A DNA stretch of 38,028 nt from Diphasiastrum complanatum (Eukaryota > Streptophyta > Lycopodiopsida > Lycopodiales > Lycopodiaceae). The notes under the pieces were generated by a model, which was not told where the DNA came from, ran no database searches, and saw only the letters and a list, made by a program, of their open reading frames with translations. The position numbers and the translations under genes are program-made. Below, in pieces: positions 19,207-31,417 of the stretch (position 1 is the first letter of the stretch; the number at the start of each line of letters is the position of its first letter). The stretch lies in assembly GCA_029204225.1 (NCBI GenBank), contig CM055110.1, forward strand, positions 15,288,609 to 15,326,636, read 5' to 3'.

Positions 19207-21942
19207 TTTATCACAACGAGATGAATTACATTCAGATCAGTCTAGCGATGAAAACACTACTCAAGTTAACAAGGTAAGTAATAAACATGCATGTTTTCTT
19301 GTTCATAAAAAACTTTGTTATTATAAGTTTAAATATTGTGCTAAAGTGACATGTACTTGATTTTTGTTTCTCGTAGAGAAATTATTTTCAAGATAAAATA
19401 TGGTGCACATGCCTCAAGTGTGATGGACAAAAGATACATGAAAGACACATTGTTGAAAATCATTTGTGGAAGTTTGGACGAAAAGAAGAAGGTCAACCAT
19501 CGAATTTGGAAGACGTTGAGGTTTGTTAAATTTATATGATTGTTTTTTATCATAATCTTCGTCAATCTATATATGTCACTTATAAAATTTGTTTCATGTG
19601 TGTAGCCAATACATCGAATGCCATTCCACGGAGTTGATCCATCTGTGTTTAGTTACAATCAACGTCAAGTTTTGATAGACATGAGAAAACAAAGAATGAA
19701 ACAAATTGAAGAGGCAAACACAATTGGAAAAGAGAATAATCAACTTGATTCTAATGATTGTGATTATGAGGTGCAACACGATGAAGCAATGCACAACATG
19801 TTTGAATCTTACTTTGAAACATATGAGAATGATGATATGCATGCATCTTCTAATGAAAATGGAGATCACGAACAATTTGAGATGGATGAAGTTGAGATTC
19901 TATTGCACAAGGAGGCAGACACTCCTCTATATCTTGGAGCATCCATTTTGAGGCTAGCTACGTCAATTCTTATTCTAAAACTTCAAGCAACATACAAATG
20001 GAGTGATCGTAGCGTGACATCTTTATTCGGGTACTTAACGCATAACACAACTATTATACTTTATAGCATATTTATATAAAGTTAATTTTTTTTCTTTTCT
20101 AACAACTCATAGTGCTCTTTTTTTAGGTTGTTACATCGAATACTTCGAAAGAAAATGTGATACCTAAAACACAAAAAGAAGCACAAAAGATGATGACCGT
20201 GCTTGGAATGGATTACGACACAATACATGCATGTCCAGAAGACCATGTATGTCCAGAAGACCATGCATGGGAGTAGCGGAATGGCATGGTGAATAGCTTA
20301 AACATCACGACGTTAATTCTTCATGGAATGAATCCATTGATGGTATGAAACGGTTGTCTATTTTTCATAAATTACCCTATTGGAGGAATTTATTGATAAA
20401 CCATCTATTGGATCCTATGCACATATTCAAAAACGTCAGCGAATCCTTATGGAACCACATCATTGGCATACAAGAAAACTCCGTAGATCATAAAGTTCTA
20501 CAAGCGGCCGATGTGAAAAGACCCTATTGGATTCAATACACCGAAGGTGGAGATGAGATTCTACCTAGCGTGTCGTGGATTCTTACAAAAGAGCAACTCT
20601 CATATGTTAAACATGTCATAAAACAAATGAGAACTCCAACAGGCTATGCACATTCTTTATGCAAGTCATTTACCAAAGATGGTAAATTAAGTGGATTAAA
20701 ATCACATGATTGGCATAAGATGTTGCAATTCATACTTCCACTTTCTATTCGAGGTCTCTTCAACGATGATGTACGAAATACGCTTTACAATTTGTCATCG
20801 ATGATCAGCTTTGTATATTTTTTTAAGCACTTGTATAAATATGTGATATTTCAAGTTTTCATGTGTTAAACGACCTAATGTACTATCAATCTTGCAGGTG
20901 GATTTCCTCGAAAGAAATAAAAAATAGTGAATTGGATTCCATGAAAATCCAAATGATCAAAATGGTATGTTTGTTGAAAAGAGATTTTCCAACTTCCTTT
21001 TTGGATATACAAGTTCATCTTCTAGTGCATTTGGTCGAAGAAGTATCAATTGCGAGACCTGTGCACATGAGATGGATGTTCTACCTTGAGCGCTTCATGA
21101 AAGTTTTGAAGGGCTTTGTGAGACAAAAGACAAGGCCAGAAAGTAGCATTGCAGAAAGTCGGCTTGTACAAGAATCTTTGTTTTATATCACCGAAATAAT
21201 CTCTCAATTGCATCCTGCAATTCCCAAAATGTGGTGTGAAGAAGAAGATGAACGTTGTTAAGGGTGAAGTACCACAAGGAAATGGTGTGCAAAAAAGGCT
21301 TTCACGTCAATTAAAAGAGAAAATTGACACATTCATATTATATAATTGTGGACAAATGGAAAAGTGGATTTCAAGGTATGAAGAAGCCAAAAAGGAAAGA
21401 AACATAACATTGAAACGAAGAAGAAATATCAATCGAAGAAGAAGAAGGGCGTTGGAGAACGACAAACATTTGGAGCCTTTACCTCCAAAATGCTCTCGTG
21501 AATGGGTTTTTGATACGATGCTAAAAGCATCTGAAAACGGAGAAGAAGTGACCGAATTAGAATAGAAATTTGTTTGCGGATGTGGATGGAAGGTTAGTGT
21601 AATATTGTTTATGTGAAGTTTTGTTTTTGTACTACTCAATATATGAATGGTATTTCTAATTACACACATTTGTTTTTTTTTGTATTTTAGTATACATCAT
21701 ACACTGCCATGTGGGCATATGGACACTATTACCGTGTTGAGAGAGTTGACAACAAGCGACGTACATATGATTGTGGTATAATGGCCAACTTTCAACAAGA
21801 GAGTCGTTTTAGTGCGAGGGATCCTAATGTCATTTCGGACGACCTAGACTATGTCGGCACATTGCAACATATTTATGAAGTCCATTACGAGACTAACGGC
21901 AAATGCTTTATTAGAACCTCGTCTTTAACGGGAGAAAAGTAA
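19207..21942 (+). pseudogene. CACTA (En/Spm) TNP2-type transposase remnant
   Basis: A multi-exon transposase gene, decayed. Exon 19207-19273 is bounded by ATGCAG and GTAAGT. Exon 19377-19520 encodes a transposase-associated zinc domain (CTCLKCDGQKIHERH, then HLWKFG). An exon from 19606 has FHGVDPSVF and a long acidic stretch leading to KWSDRSVTSLF. An exon from 20127 contains MMTVLGMDYDTIHACPEDH. The core that normally follows is mostly deleted. 20345-20869 carries the TNP2 signature (FHKLPYWRNLLINHLLDPMH, IFKNV, GLKSHDWHKMLQFILPLSIR). 20899-21261 is DUF4218-like (SFLDIQVHLLVHLVEEV, RWMFYLERFMKVLKGFVR), followed by a frameshift near 21250. The last exon (21691-21942) resembles DUF4216 (DLDYVGTLQHIYEVHY). 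Stops at about 20275 and 20303 and the central deletion make it inactive. Confidence 0.85.
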
Positions 21943-22510
21943 GGGCTACACATCTTCCTAGGATTGGGGATTTAAATTATCTACATTTCACCTTTGTATA
22001 TTAATTAATTGCCAGTATATGCGATAAAATACGATATTGCTTTGACCAAAATGAAAATTATGAATTACATTTAATTTCTTACTAAGTTAGATAACGTATT
22101 CTAATAATAAAACAAATTGAAACAACACAAACTCACCAGTAAACTCACTCGAAGTTTCACTCAAAGCTTAAGTGCAAACGTGCAATTGCTCGCTCTTTAA
22201 ACGTTTGCTCTTTTTTTTTGAATATTTTTGTCACATGCACAAGCAATTAAAAAATAATACTATATTACACAATTGAACCATTATTATAAGCAAAATCAAA
22301 CATACAATTATCATCAAACACTATCTAGTCATCTACTACTATAAATCTTAATCAAAACACACTCACACACATACATACTCTCTCTCCCTCTCTCTCTCCC
22401 TCTTTAAAAATTCAATATAAATTCTATCAAACACTATTTATATATCTATCACTCTTAAATATCCTAAACTAATGCATAATACAAAACACACACACACACA
22501 CACACACACA

Positions 22511-22558
<48 letters not shown>

Positions 22559-22735
22559 TTAAACCTTAAATCAATGTAAAATACTAAACATGTTCACAAA
22601 CGCAACAACTCAAGAGGGAACACTCTAGTCTCAAAATTAAAAGTGTGCAATGTGCATGCTTTTATGCGTGTAGATCGATGTAAGCTAAAAGTCAAGCCAA
22701 AAGTCATGCATCAATTGAGTGGAGTGATGATAGTT
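21943..22735. other. AT-rich intergenic stretch with microsatellites
   Basis: No gene is apparent. The stretch holds several CT/CA-rich runs, the clearest an (AC)n run at 22486-22512 followed directly by a (TC)n run at 22514-22553. Confidence 0.6.
22486..22553. repeat. Compound (AC)n(TC)n microsatellite
   Basis: About 13 AC units followed by about 20 TC units. A shorter interrupted (TC)n run lies at about 22379-22403. Confidence 0.95.
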
Positions 22736-23325
22736 GTACGACGACTTGACTCCAGAGGTGAGACTCTAGTACTATTAAAACCAAAAAGTGTAATGTGTGT
22801 GCATGCAAATTGTTATAACTTAGAAGTGATAAATCAATTGACGTTTGTGTAGAACAACTCAAGTGACATAACATAAGAGTAAAATTGTCAAATTGGCACA
22901 CGAATGCATGTAGCTCACTTTATAGCAAATGTATCTATTATAATAGTATGTAGTACCAATTATAAGCTAAGCTGACATCACAATCATTACACTTATCGCA
23001 AGGCTTGGCATTTGCAAAAAAGTATGTTAATATTAAATACTCATGGTATTTTTATATTAAATACTCATGTTGAGGTTGCTTGACCTCATGCCTCATGTTG
23101 CATCAATTATTATTTAATTGTTTGTCCAAGACTTTTAAGTGCTTACCATTCATCATCTATCATATAAAGTCAAGCTTTTAAATATCTAAACATATTCTTG
23201 AGACCAACCCGAAAGATGCTATTGCCTACGATGACGGCTAATAATCCTTATGAATAAGCTCGGCGTCACTCTAGTTAATGAGATTGATTCATCGTATAAC
23301 TATGGAAAGTCTGACGACGAGTTTA

Positions 23326-24906
23326 TTACTTCGCATTTGCTTCAATGATCACGATTGCTTCAGGCAACTCGAAACTCTTAATTTCAGTAAATCCAGCCGC
23401 AGCGAGCAAATTTCGCCACTGAATTTCTGATCTGCTCGTGCCTCCATCGGTGAAGGCAAGCATGCTGACATCCACAATTTCTGCGAGTTTCTCAAAAAAG
23501 CCCTTCTTAGTGCAGGATTTGGGGTTCTTTGCACAGGATTTGAGAATAGTCTCCACGACCATGATCTTTCCGCTCTTGGGCAACAACGTCTTGTAACAAT
23601 TTTGCAGAACTTTGATGCACTTCTCATCATCCCAATCGACGAGTGTATTCTATAGAAAGAAGCAGCAAATGTACCACAGTCACATTCTATTGAACTAAGT
23701 GATATTCAAAACCACGTCTAGCACGGTAGAAGTTGAGTGAAGATATCTGGAATTCTAAGAGAGAGAGCAGTGTCGGTTGGTTAGGCAAATTCTTATATTT
23801 GTCTTGAGAATCTTATAACTTAGTAGCACTGATAGCCTTTTACTGACCTTAATAAACACTCCATCCGCTGATGGCACATTATCAAACATATCTCCTCCTA
23901 CATGCTCCACTCCTAAGCAGGCAAGAAAAAAGAGTTAAGCATTTACAGCATAATTTTGATGATCTATCAACTCTTAAAGATTTAGAGAATGTGGGTTCTC
24001 GATCTCTTTCAGATTGATACTTTGCAGGTTAGCCAAACAAACAGTGGTGACCAATGCATATGCTTAAAGAACTAAACTTAAAACTTCCAACCTGCAGCAG
24101 CTTGTGGACCATTCCAAGTTCTTACCAGGTATTCTAGGAGCATTCGCCACAACATGCGGCTGATCAAAATTGATAGCCTTCAATTGCGGATAAACACGCA
24201 CAATTTCACTCAAAGCTGTGCCAACACCACCACCCACATCAACTATGGACTTCAGATCATCGAATCCCTTGTAGTGTTTGAGTACTACTGCCATCACACC
24301 CTTGGAATAGCACATCATAAAATCGTTGATATTGCTGCTAAAAGCTGGATGCTCCCTAGCATATTCGAAGAAGGGCTTCCCAGTAACTCTCTCAAACGGG
24401 AGGCAGTTCTCTAACACGGCTTCATGCAGGTGATTCCAGGTCGCCATGTACACTTCATGAGTATGAAGAAGCAGAATTGGAGACACATTGCCAACGTTCC
24501 CAGCAAGCCAACGCGAAACATCATTCAAGCCATAGTGTGGCTCCTCATCCGACCCACTCAGCCGAAAAACCCCCCTCCTTGCCATATATTTGAGGATGTG
24601 TTCAAGAGCACCGACATTGGGATGGGCACAATTAGGCAGCTTAGCAGCAATCTGCGCAACAGATAGCGATGCACCAGGGCCTTGCTGAGCAAGAATTTCC
24701 GGAACTCCCAGCATGACCACTGCTCTCAGGATGAGGGAAGTGACACCCCCGAAGATTATGTCCCACAGTAACTCCTGCCCAAGGAATTGCTGCTGCGTAA
24801 CCTGATGATCATCATTACTATCAGTTGCCGCGATCGGAGGTTGAGGTTGATCTTTTAATTGGTCGCTAAGAAGCGTAAAACGATCTTCAGGTGCTAATGT
24901 CGCCAT
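23326..24906 (-). CDS. Plant O-methyltransferase (COMT-like), copy A
   Basis: A SAM-dependent O-methyltransferase of the plant dimeric type (Methyltransf_2), which normally methylates hydroxyls of phenylpropanoids, flavonoids or alkaloids in the cytosol. Exons are 24906-24126, 23912-23848 and 23649-23326 on the minus strand, all with GT-AG borders, giving 389 codons, close to the family norm of about 360-370 with an N-terminal extension. The dimerisation half contains GQELLWDIIFGGVTSLIL and YGLNDVSRWLAGN. The SAM site has VDVGGGVG at residues 222-229, INFDQPHVV, VEHVGGDMF and a Lys at 282. Where the family has K-W-I-x-H-D-W with the catalytic His, this protein reads K-N-I/T-L-V-D-W, so Val 286 replaces the base. 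The later Glu residues (VVETI, RSEIQW) remain. I chose ATG 24906 because MATLAPE is shared with copy B; an in-frame ATG at 24960 would add 18 residues. Substrate unknown. Confidence 0.85.
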
Positions 24907-25011
24907 AGGCAGCACAGACGAGGAGGGGAAGGAGGAGGAGGATAGCTCGTGAGATGTCACCTACCGGAGTGTTCTATCTCAGTCGTAGTTTGGCTCTAAG
25001 CGCAAAGCCTC

Positions 25012-25019
25012 CTTATATA
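25012..25019 (-). promoter_or_regulatory. TATA box of O-methyltransferase copy A
   Basis: TATATAAG reads on the minus strand about 105 bp before the chosen ATG, followed by GGAGGCTTTGCGC, which is also present in copy B (AGGCTTTGCGC). The leader after it is CT-rich. Confidence 0.65.
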
Positions 25020-25020
25020 C

Positions 25021-25229
25021 CGCGGCCTTGCTCTCTCGATAGAGCTCACGTGTCATGACTCGTGAACGTGAGGGGTAAAGTACATTTTGCCATTGTTATT
25101 ATATTTTGCTAGGGGGGGCTGAGCCTAAAAGTCTTGAAAAGTAGAATTGGGCATAAAAGTCTTGCTTTATCCAATGTCATTATCTTATCTGCTCCGGACT
25201 TTTCTCCTTACTCGGGACTTTTTGCATTT
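25021..25229. other. Upstream region of O-methyltransferase copy A
   Basis: No gene. It contains CTCACGTGTCATGACTCGTGAACGTG (given here only as location 25045-25071), with a CACGTG G-box-like core at about 25048 and a palindromic TCATGA. The match to the other arm fades here. Confidence 0.4.
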
Positions 25230-25510
25230 TCTCTCTTCCTTTGACAGCTTTATTATGGATGTTTTTGCCCACCTTTTGGGCCCAGGTTCTTTGGATGGTG
25301 TGAAGACCCTTTCAGCTCGAAACCAAGCTCGGTTACCCATTTCTTCTGGAGGTGTGGGTCTTCTCTCTACAGTTTCTTCTGCACCTACAGCTTTTCTTGG
25401 GCGCTGGGCTCTTGTCGCCCCTGCTTTGTCTTCTTTCTCTAGCTTTCGCCCTCTCTTGGCAGATTGCATTGCTCATGTGGAAGCGGGTCTCTGCCTTTTC
25501 AGCACCTCAT
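25230..25510 (+). pseudogene. LINE reverse transcriptase C-terminal fragment
   Basis: An open plus-strand frame reads RNQARLPISSGGVGLLSTVS followed by SAPTAFLGRWA. This pattern (LPI..GG.GL.S....A.AAFL..W) is typical of the region after the RT palm in many non-LTR reverse transcriptases. It is much richer in GC and C/T than its neighbours and ends exactly where the Helitron-like copy begins (25510). No active-site motif is included. Confidence 0.55.
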
Positions 25511-27070
25511 GAAACTTTCTAAATTGTGTAACATGTTCATTGTCCAATTGTATGCAGAAGTGTGATTTTCGGGACTATGAAATAACACGCATTCGTTTGT
25601 TTTGCAAGGATAAATTTGTGGTGGATCTGTAAGGACAAGTAATATAGTTATGCGTAAATGGTTTTTATTTATGCATACAGAATAATTAGTAATGTTATGA
25701 GATGTTAGATTATATTGTCGTATACAGATTTTGTATGTTAATAGTTTTGCTAACCAAATAGACAAAATGTATCAGAATATATACATGTCGAAGTTATATT
25801 TAGTATGTTATCAAAATACATATTTCTATTGAGAATATTTCTATGCAGTGTTGTAAAAGTTTTATTTGAAAAGAAATTGTTTTCCCACCAAACTGCATCC
25901 GTATCAACCGTATTTATGGAATTCTTAAAAAGTTCTATAATAAGTTGTCTTAACTCATGTGGTTGCTTTTGGAAATTAGTAAGAAATGCAAATACTACAA
26001 AAATATATGTGTTTTCTGGAAAATCTTTTATAAATTCGGATTGTGTATTTAAGTTTATCACTGATTTAACAACCATGTTGAAAAGCAAGAAGATTGAAAA
26101 TTCCGAAACAGGTGTATGGGGATACCAGCAACAACACCTGCAAATCAACGGCAAATCAACATAAATGGAACTTAGGAACTACAAGTTCGGATCACTATTT
26201 TATGACTTCCAAAAGCAGTGTAAAATAGAATGAAAATATGGACATAATGTATGTCTTTCGAATTGGTTTGTACGTACGTATTTGTAACTTAATATTTGTA
26301 AGACAAACAAATATGTTAAAGCAATTTAACTATTACATTAAAACATATTCAAATATGTGAAACGACATAACAAAGTATAAACCAAAGTTCATGTGTTATT
26401 GTGTTTGTAATTTTCTAGTTCAAGTCATTATTGAGGTAAGAAGCTAACAGTAACATGCAAAAATTAATGTCGTAAAAGTAGGCAATCGAAGTATGATACT
26501 ATGACGAGGACATTTCTTTGTTTGAAGCTATGTTAATGATTTGTAGAAAATAAATCACGTACTAGTAATGGATTTCTTAACAACAAATGTGTTATTGCAT
26601 AAATAAAACTTGGAAAACATCATGCTAGAAAAAGGTTTGCATGTATTTTTGATAATCCATACAAAATTTGTATCGTTATGTCAACAGAGTTACTATAATG
26701 CATTGTAGGTGTACTAATGCAGTTTTGAGAAATCAGCTCATGGTAAAGTACGAGAATAGTAATTTTTTATATACAAAAATATATATGAAAGTATAAATGG
26801 AAGGTTTATAGAAAAAATAATGATGTTCGTATAGCACAACTCGTTCAAAGTGAATGCCATCTACATCAAGAAAGTGCATCTAAAAATTTTCTATGGAACT
26901 GAATTTAATTTTTCTTTTGCAAATTTTGAAGTTGAAATGGTATGTAGGTCTACCAATATACAAGTACAATAAAAAATCTTTTGAAATTGATTGCTATTTA
27001 TAACTCTGAAAACTATATGGAAATGTCCTAAGAAAGTACACGTTCGTGGTTTTACAAGTATGATGTTGTT
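25509..27070 (-). mobile_element. Helitron-like fragment, inverted copy 2
   Basis: The reverse complement of 2766-4785. The coding part, read on the minus strand from 26154, runs open through the position where copy 1 has lost a base and continues to about 25750. There a one-base deletion in a T run (TTTGG against TTTTGG in copy 1) shifts it into the next frame, which ends at 25499-25509. It covers the possible OTU-like region (FPENTYIFVVFAFLTN, PHELRQLIIELF, NHTSAYNW) but stops before the DUF6570-like domain. The non-coding part, 26155-27070, lacks the tandem duplication and ~390 bp present in copy 1. Confidence 0.8.
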
Positions 27071-27681
27071 AGTCATAGTGATGAAATAGTAAATACGATT
27101 TGATTTTCTGAATTTCCTTTACGTACACAGACTATGTTAGTAACTACAATATCAAATTTGTTTTCTTGCAATTTCCTATCATGGTACATGTACTTTTACT
27201 TACTATTAAATTCAAGTTGGACTTATTATGTACCAAATACTGCACTTTCTTTGTTCTAATCGTAATTCATAGCATGTTTTGACAAGCGAAACTTGGCACG
27301 CCAAAAAATTTGGCTTCTTTCAAAGTAAACCAAATTTGTTCCTGCTCTGTTTTTGTGTGTTGGCATTCTAGTCGCAAACTACCATAAAATAATCTTTTTG
27401 TGCAAGGTGGAAAATCCTTGTGCATGCAACATTATGTATGTATATTGGTGAAAAACCTAATAAACGTACATGATTCATTCATACTTTGTTATAGTTTTGT
27501 ATATTTGAAATTAATACCATGATGTGGTTGTTTCTAAGTAATAGCAAATAGTGAATCGGAAACCTTCACACATGTAATCATGTGTGTGGTCTGCCTTTCA
27601 GGCAAAGTCCTTTCTTATAATTTCATGCATTTGAATTTCATACAATAATGTGTAATAGATTTATATTTTCTATATTCACAG
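27071..27681. other. AT-rich stretch without a recognisable gene
   Basis: No coding sequence or clear repeat is visible. It lies between Helitron-like copy 2 and the small exon-like sequences that follow. Confidence 0.4.
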
Positions 27682-28181
27682 ATGGCTACTTCGCGTATCG
27701 CAACCTCAGAAATCAACGACGATTTTGTACTTACTGATGGTAATATTTTATTACAGTACAATAAATCAATTCCATACTTAAAACAATACGTCTTGCACAA
27801 TTTTATAGTTATGCTTAATTCAATATACTGCATACTCATAAAATGTATTGTGCTTTTGCAGAAGAGCTTCAACAGATAGAAAAAGAAACCTCTCTTCTAT
27901 TAACAGACTGTATGCTAGTAGATATTGCTAGAAAATGGCAGGTTTTCTATATCAACATTTACAAAAAAAAACCCAATTATAATTTACGTACTTGAAAAAC
28001 AAACAAAATTAAAAAAATACTTTGGAAATTTAACGATGATAACTTTAGATTGCCATGCGCACTAGGTATATTGGTCCTTATATAACTTTATTTGTATGTG
28101 GTCAACCTAACATGAATGCACTATTGTGCAGATGAAGTCCAACAAATAGAACAAGATGTTCAACGACATGAAAGTTTAGGT
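27682..28181 (+). pseudogene. Possible small exons upstream of the OB-fold gene
   Basis: Three short open pieces have good splice borders. 27682-27739 starts MATSRIATSEINDDFVLTD and ends at G/GTAATA. 27862-27941 follows TTTTGCAG and reads EELQQIEKETSLLLTDCML. A piece from 28132 follows TGTGCAG and reads DEVQQIEQDVQRHESLG before GTAATA. The second and third resemble each other (E-x-QQIE), hinting at an exon duplication. Phases between pieces 1 and 2 agree; between 2 and 3 they do not. They may be the 5' exons of the gene at 28389, but this is uncertain. Confidence 0.3.
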
Positions 28182-28388
28182 AATATCAGTAAATAAAATT
28201 AAGACTTGCACAAAAAAAATCATTGTCTACATATTTAGTACCATTTATATTGTATGCGATCATTTCCATAGTAATAGGTTCCTGTATATTTATAACAAAT
28301 TGTTATAATACATTTTACGTATGACGCACGAGCCGCATAAATAGTGATAGCTAATTTTTAGCATCTACTGCATACAAAATCTACGGCT

Positions 28389-29102
28389 ATGACTGTTGAT
28401 ACAGTGTACTCGAATCGAATGCCTAACGAAATACATTCAACACTCAAATGACCCGCGAAGTTACCTACTATTGAATCCGTCCATAAACGACTGCACATTG
28501 TTCAAGCATCTACATCAAAATTGCGATCTGCAATTAGACAGGTGTACATAGAAGACATAGAATTAGGATTGCAGAATGTAATGTTCGAGGGCCAAGTCCT
28601 ATCGAAGTACGACAACTTTGTGATGAACGTACCATACGTGACGTACATGAAATTTGAATTGGTAGACGTATGTGGAAATAATACAATGACATTGTCTATC
28701 CAGCAAATGTACTACCCAAATTTTGAGATTTTGGTTATTAATGATTGTATGAAGCTCCGTAATTTTACAATTCATAAAAAAAAACCCTCGAAACAATTAT
28801 GGATCCTCGAATTTCACATTGATCTATACCCGAGCAACGTTACGAAAATTGCGCCACTACACATACATCCATGCTTCTTCCCAAAAATTACACTGGCTAA
28901 TTTTCGAGAAGATTGTATCGAATTGTTAGCAGACAACGCTCAAATCCATAATTCGTACCTGCTTGGGACAGTAGTTGTCGCCATTATTGGAGTTAACGCT
29001 ATGAATGAAAATCGTCATTCTATTACTGCTGCAGATGGGTTTAATCAATCCGACCAAGGCGTGGTACCTATAAAAAATAAAAAATTGATTTCAAAATTGT
29101 AG
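28389..29102 (+). pseudogene. RPA-like single-stranded DNA-binding OB-fold protein remnant
   Basis: A frame from ATG 28389 to 29102 with a single TGA at 28449. The segment YIEDIELGLQNVMFEGQVLS, then KFELVDVCGNNTMTLSIQQM, then ILVINDCMKLRNFTIHKKKP, then LWILEFHIDLYPSNVTKIAP follows the order of an RPA70-type OB fold: two strands, F-x-L-x-D-x-x-G, a N-D/G-x-x-x-x-x-N-x-x-I turn and a final Thr-rich strand. Plant Helitrons commonly carry RPA-like genes, and Helitron-like sequence lies 1.3 kb away on the other strand, so this is probably a Helitron RPA. The C-terminal ~60 residues are not recognisable. The fold call rests on pattern reading, not on a search. Confidence 0.5.
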
Positions 29103-29129
29103 TGAAAGCATTGTTTTTCTTCCAAAAAC

Positions 29130-29858
29130 GCCTGACAGATTATTTAGTAAATGGTCCGAACAACCTGCCGCTGATAAACGACCGGTTATTGGTACCCTTG
29201 GTGACGAATTCCAACAAGAAGAGAAATTTGAGGAGAAGGAAATTCATAAGCATATGAGCTTATGGATTAGGCTTCGTCGTGATATGGCATGACAAGCTTA
29301 TAGGGACGGGCAATGCAAGCCCTCCTGGTGTTAAATAAATGATTGGAACCGTGTAAAAGCGGATGAACGAACACCAGATAAATACAAGATTCAAAAAGAT
29401 GTTGCGGCTGCTAGGATGCATGGGATAGGCAATTCTAGGTTGGGCTCGAGTGGAAAGGCGGGATTGCAAGCAAGCATTAGTGAACTTACACTACTCTTAT
29501 AGTTTATCTTTGATTTCATATGCTTTTATTTTTTAATATGCATTATGACTAGCTGCTTCAATGTAGCCCTAAATTAATTTCAACTTAAATTGAATGCATG
29601 GATAGTTGGCGGACTATGGACGTCTGCCAACTAAGGAGGAATACGAATATGCCTACAAGGAATCGTATGACGCATTAGTCGACAAACTAAAGAGCGGGGG
29701 TCATCCTCCAAATGTAAGTACTAGTTTTTGTATTCATACTAATGTGGTTTGTATCATGACGTCAATTTTATTTAATTTAATAGAATCAAGTATTAAATAT
29801 TAATGTAGTTTGTTTGCTTGTGTTCATGCAGACTGGATGTCACGACGACGACGAGTAG
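29130..29858 (+). pseudogene. CACTA TNPA-like protein, body and C-terminus
   Basis: The frame starts PDRLFSKWSEQPAADKRPVI, where the minus-strand fragment at 18610-18919 ends, and runs to about 29480 with in-frame TGA at 29290 and TAA at 29335. It contains IHKHMSLWIRLRRDM, then KIQKDVAAARMHGIG and LGSSGKAGLQASI. A second exon, 29606-29713, reads LADYGRLPTKEEYEYAYKES and YDALVDKLKSGGHPPN before GTAAGT. A short last exon at 29832-29858 encodes TGCHDDDE and a stop. The layout matches the Ptta/En/Spm plant transposase type (TNPA-like). Both stops sit in the first exon, so it is inactive. Confidence 0.6.
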
Positions 29859-31005
<1,147 letters not shown>

Positions 31006-31078
31006 ATATGAAGAATGCACACGAGCTGTCTTTGTTCAACAAGAAAGAGACCACACGATTGATGGTTAATATATGTTA

Positions 31079-31417
31079 GGGTGGTTTCACATGGAAGAGT
31101 TCAGGGACATTTTAAAATTTGCACTTACCTCCAGTTTGAAAGCCCAGGTCCTTCCAAGTCATTCCATGTGAAAGCCCCTTTTCATTTGGAGGGCAAAGCA
31201 TTTATTATCCAAATTCAAATTAGTGGTCCAAGGTACTCCCCTAGTAACTTGACTTACCCCAGCTTGGCACCTTTCAATGCCACCTAGGATGCCACTAGGG
31301 GCAACTCTCACTCCTAAGGCTTGTGAAAAGGGGTGAGGACACTTGAAGTGGCTCCACCAATCAAACTAAAGGATTTGAGCCTTTTGGACTTACCCCCCTC
31401 TCCATGTGAAACCATCC
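31079..31417. mobile_element. Harbinger/Tourist-type MITE
   Basis: A 339-bp element with terminal inverted repeats. The left end is GGGTGGTTTCACATGGA; the right end reads TCCATGTGAAACCATCC, whose complement is GGATGGTTTCACATGGA. There is one mismatch in 17 bases. Both sides are flanked by TTA (31076-31078 and 31418-31420), the 3-bp target duplication typical of PIF/Harbinger elements. Inside there is no transposase, only Pro- and Leu-rich open frames, so it is non-autonomous. Confidence 0.85.

Larger units (their letters stand above)
22736..25020. repeat. Inverted duplication, arm A (carries the minus-strand O-methyltransferase)
   Basis: The reverse complement of this block matches 35085-37581 through promoter, three exons, both introns and about 600-800 bp of downstream sequence. 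The outer end is seen where GTACGACGACTTGACTCCAG in this arm matches GAGTCGTCGTAC ending at 37581. Exons are more alike than introns and flanks, as expected for an old duplication under selection. Confidence 0.85.

Noticed and set aside
19351-19539. Open frame starting at ATG 19351
   Set aside because: It reads across an intron acceptor in a frame different from the conserved zinc-domain exon at 19377-19520.
24154-24666. Plus-strand open frames over exon 1 of methyltransferase copy A, and the matching minus-strand frame at 35295-35642
   Set aside because: They are antisense shadows of the conserved coding exon; their similarity to each other follows from the duplication.
31081-31287. 68-codon open frame
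   Set aside because: It lies wholly inside the MITE and has no similarity to a transposase.
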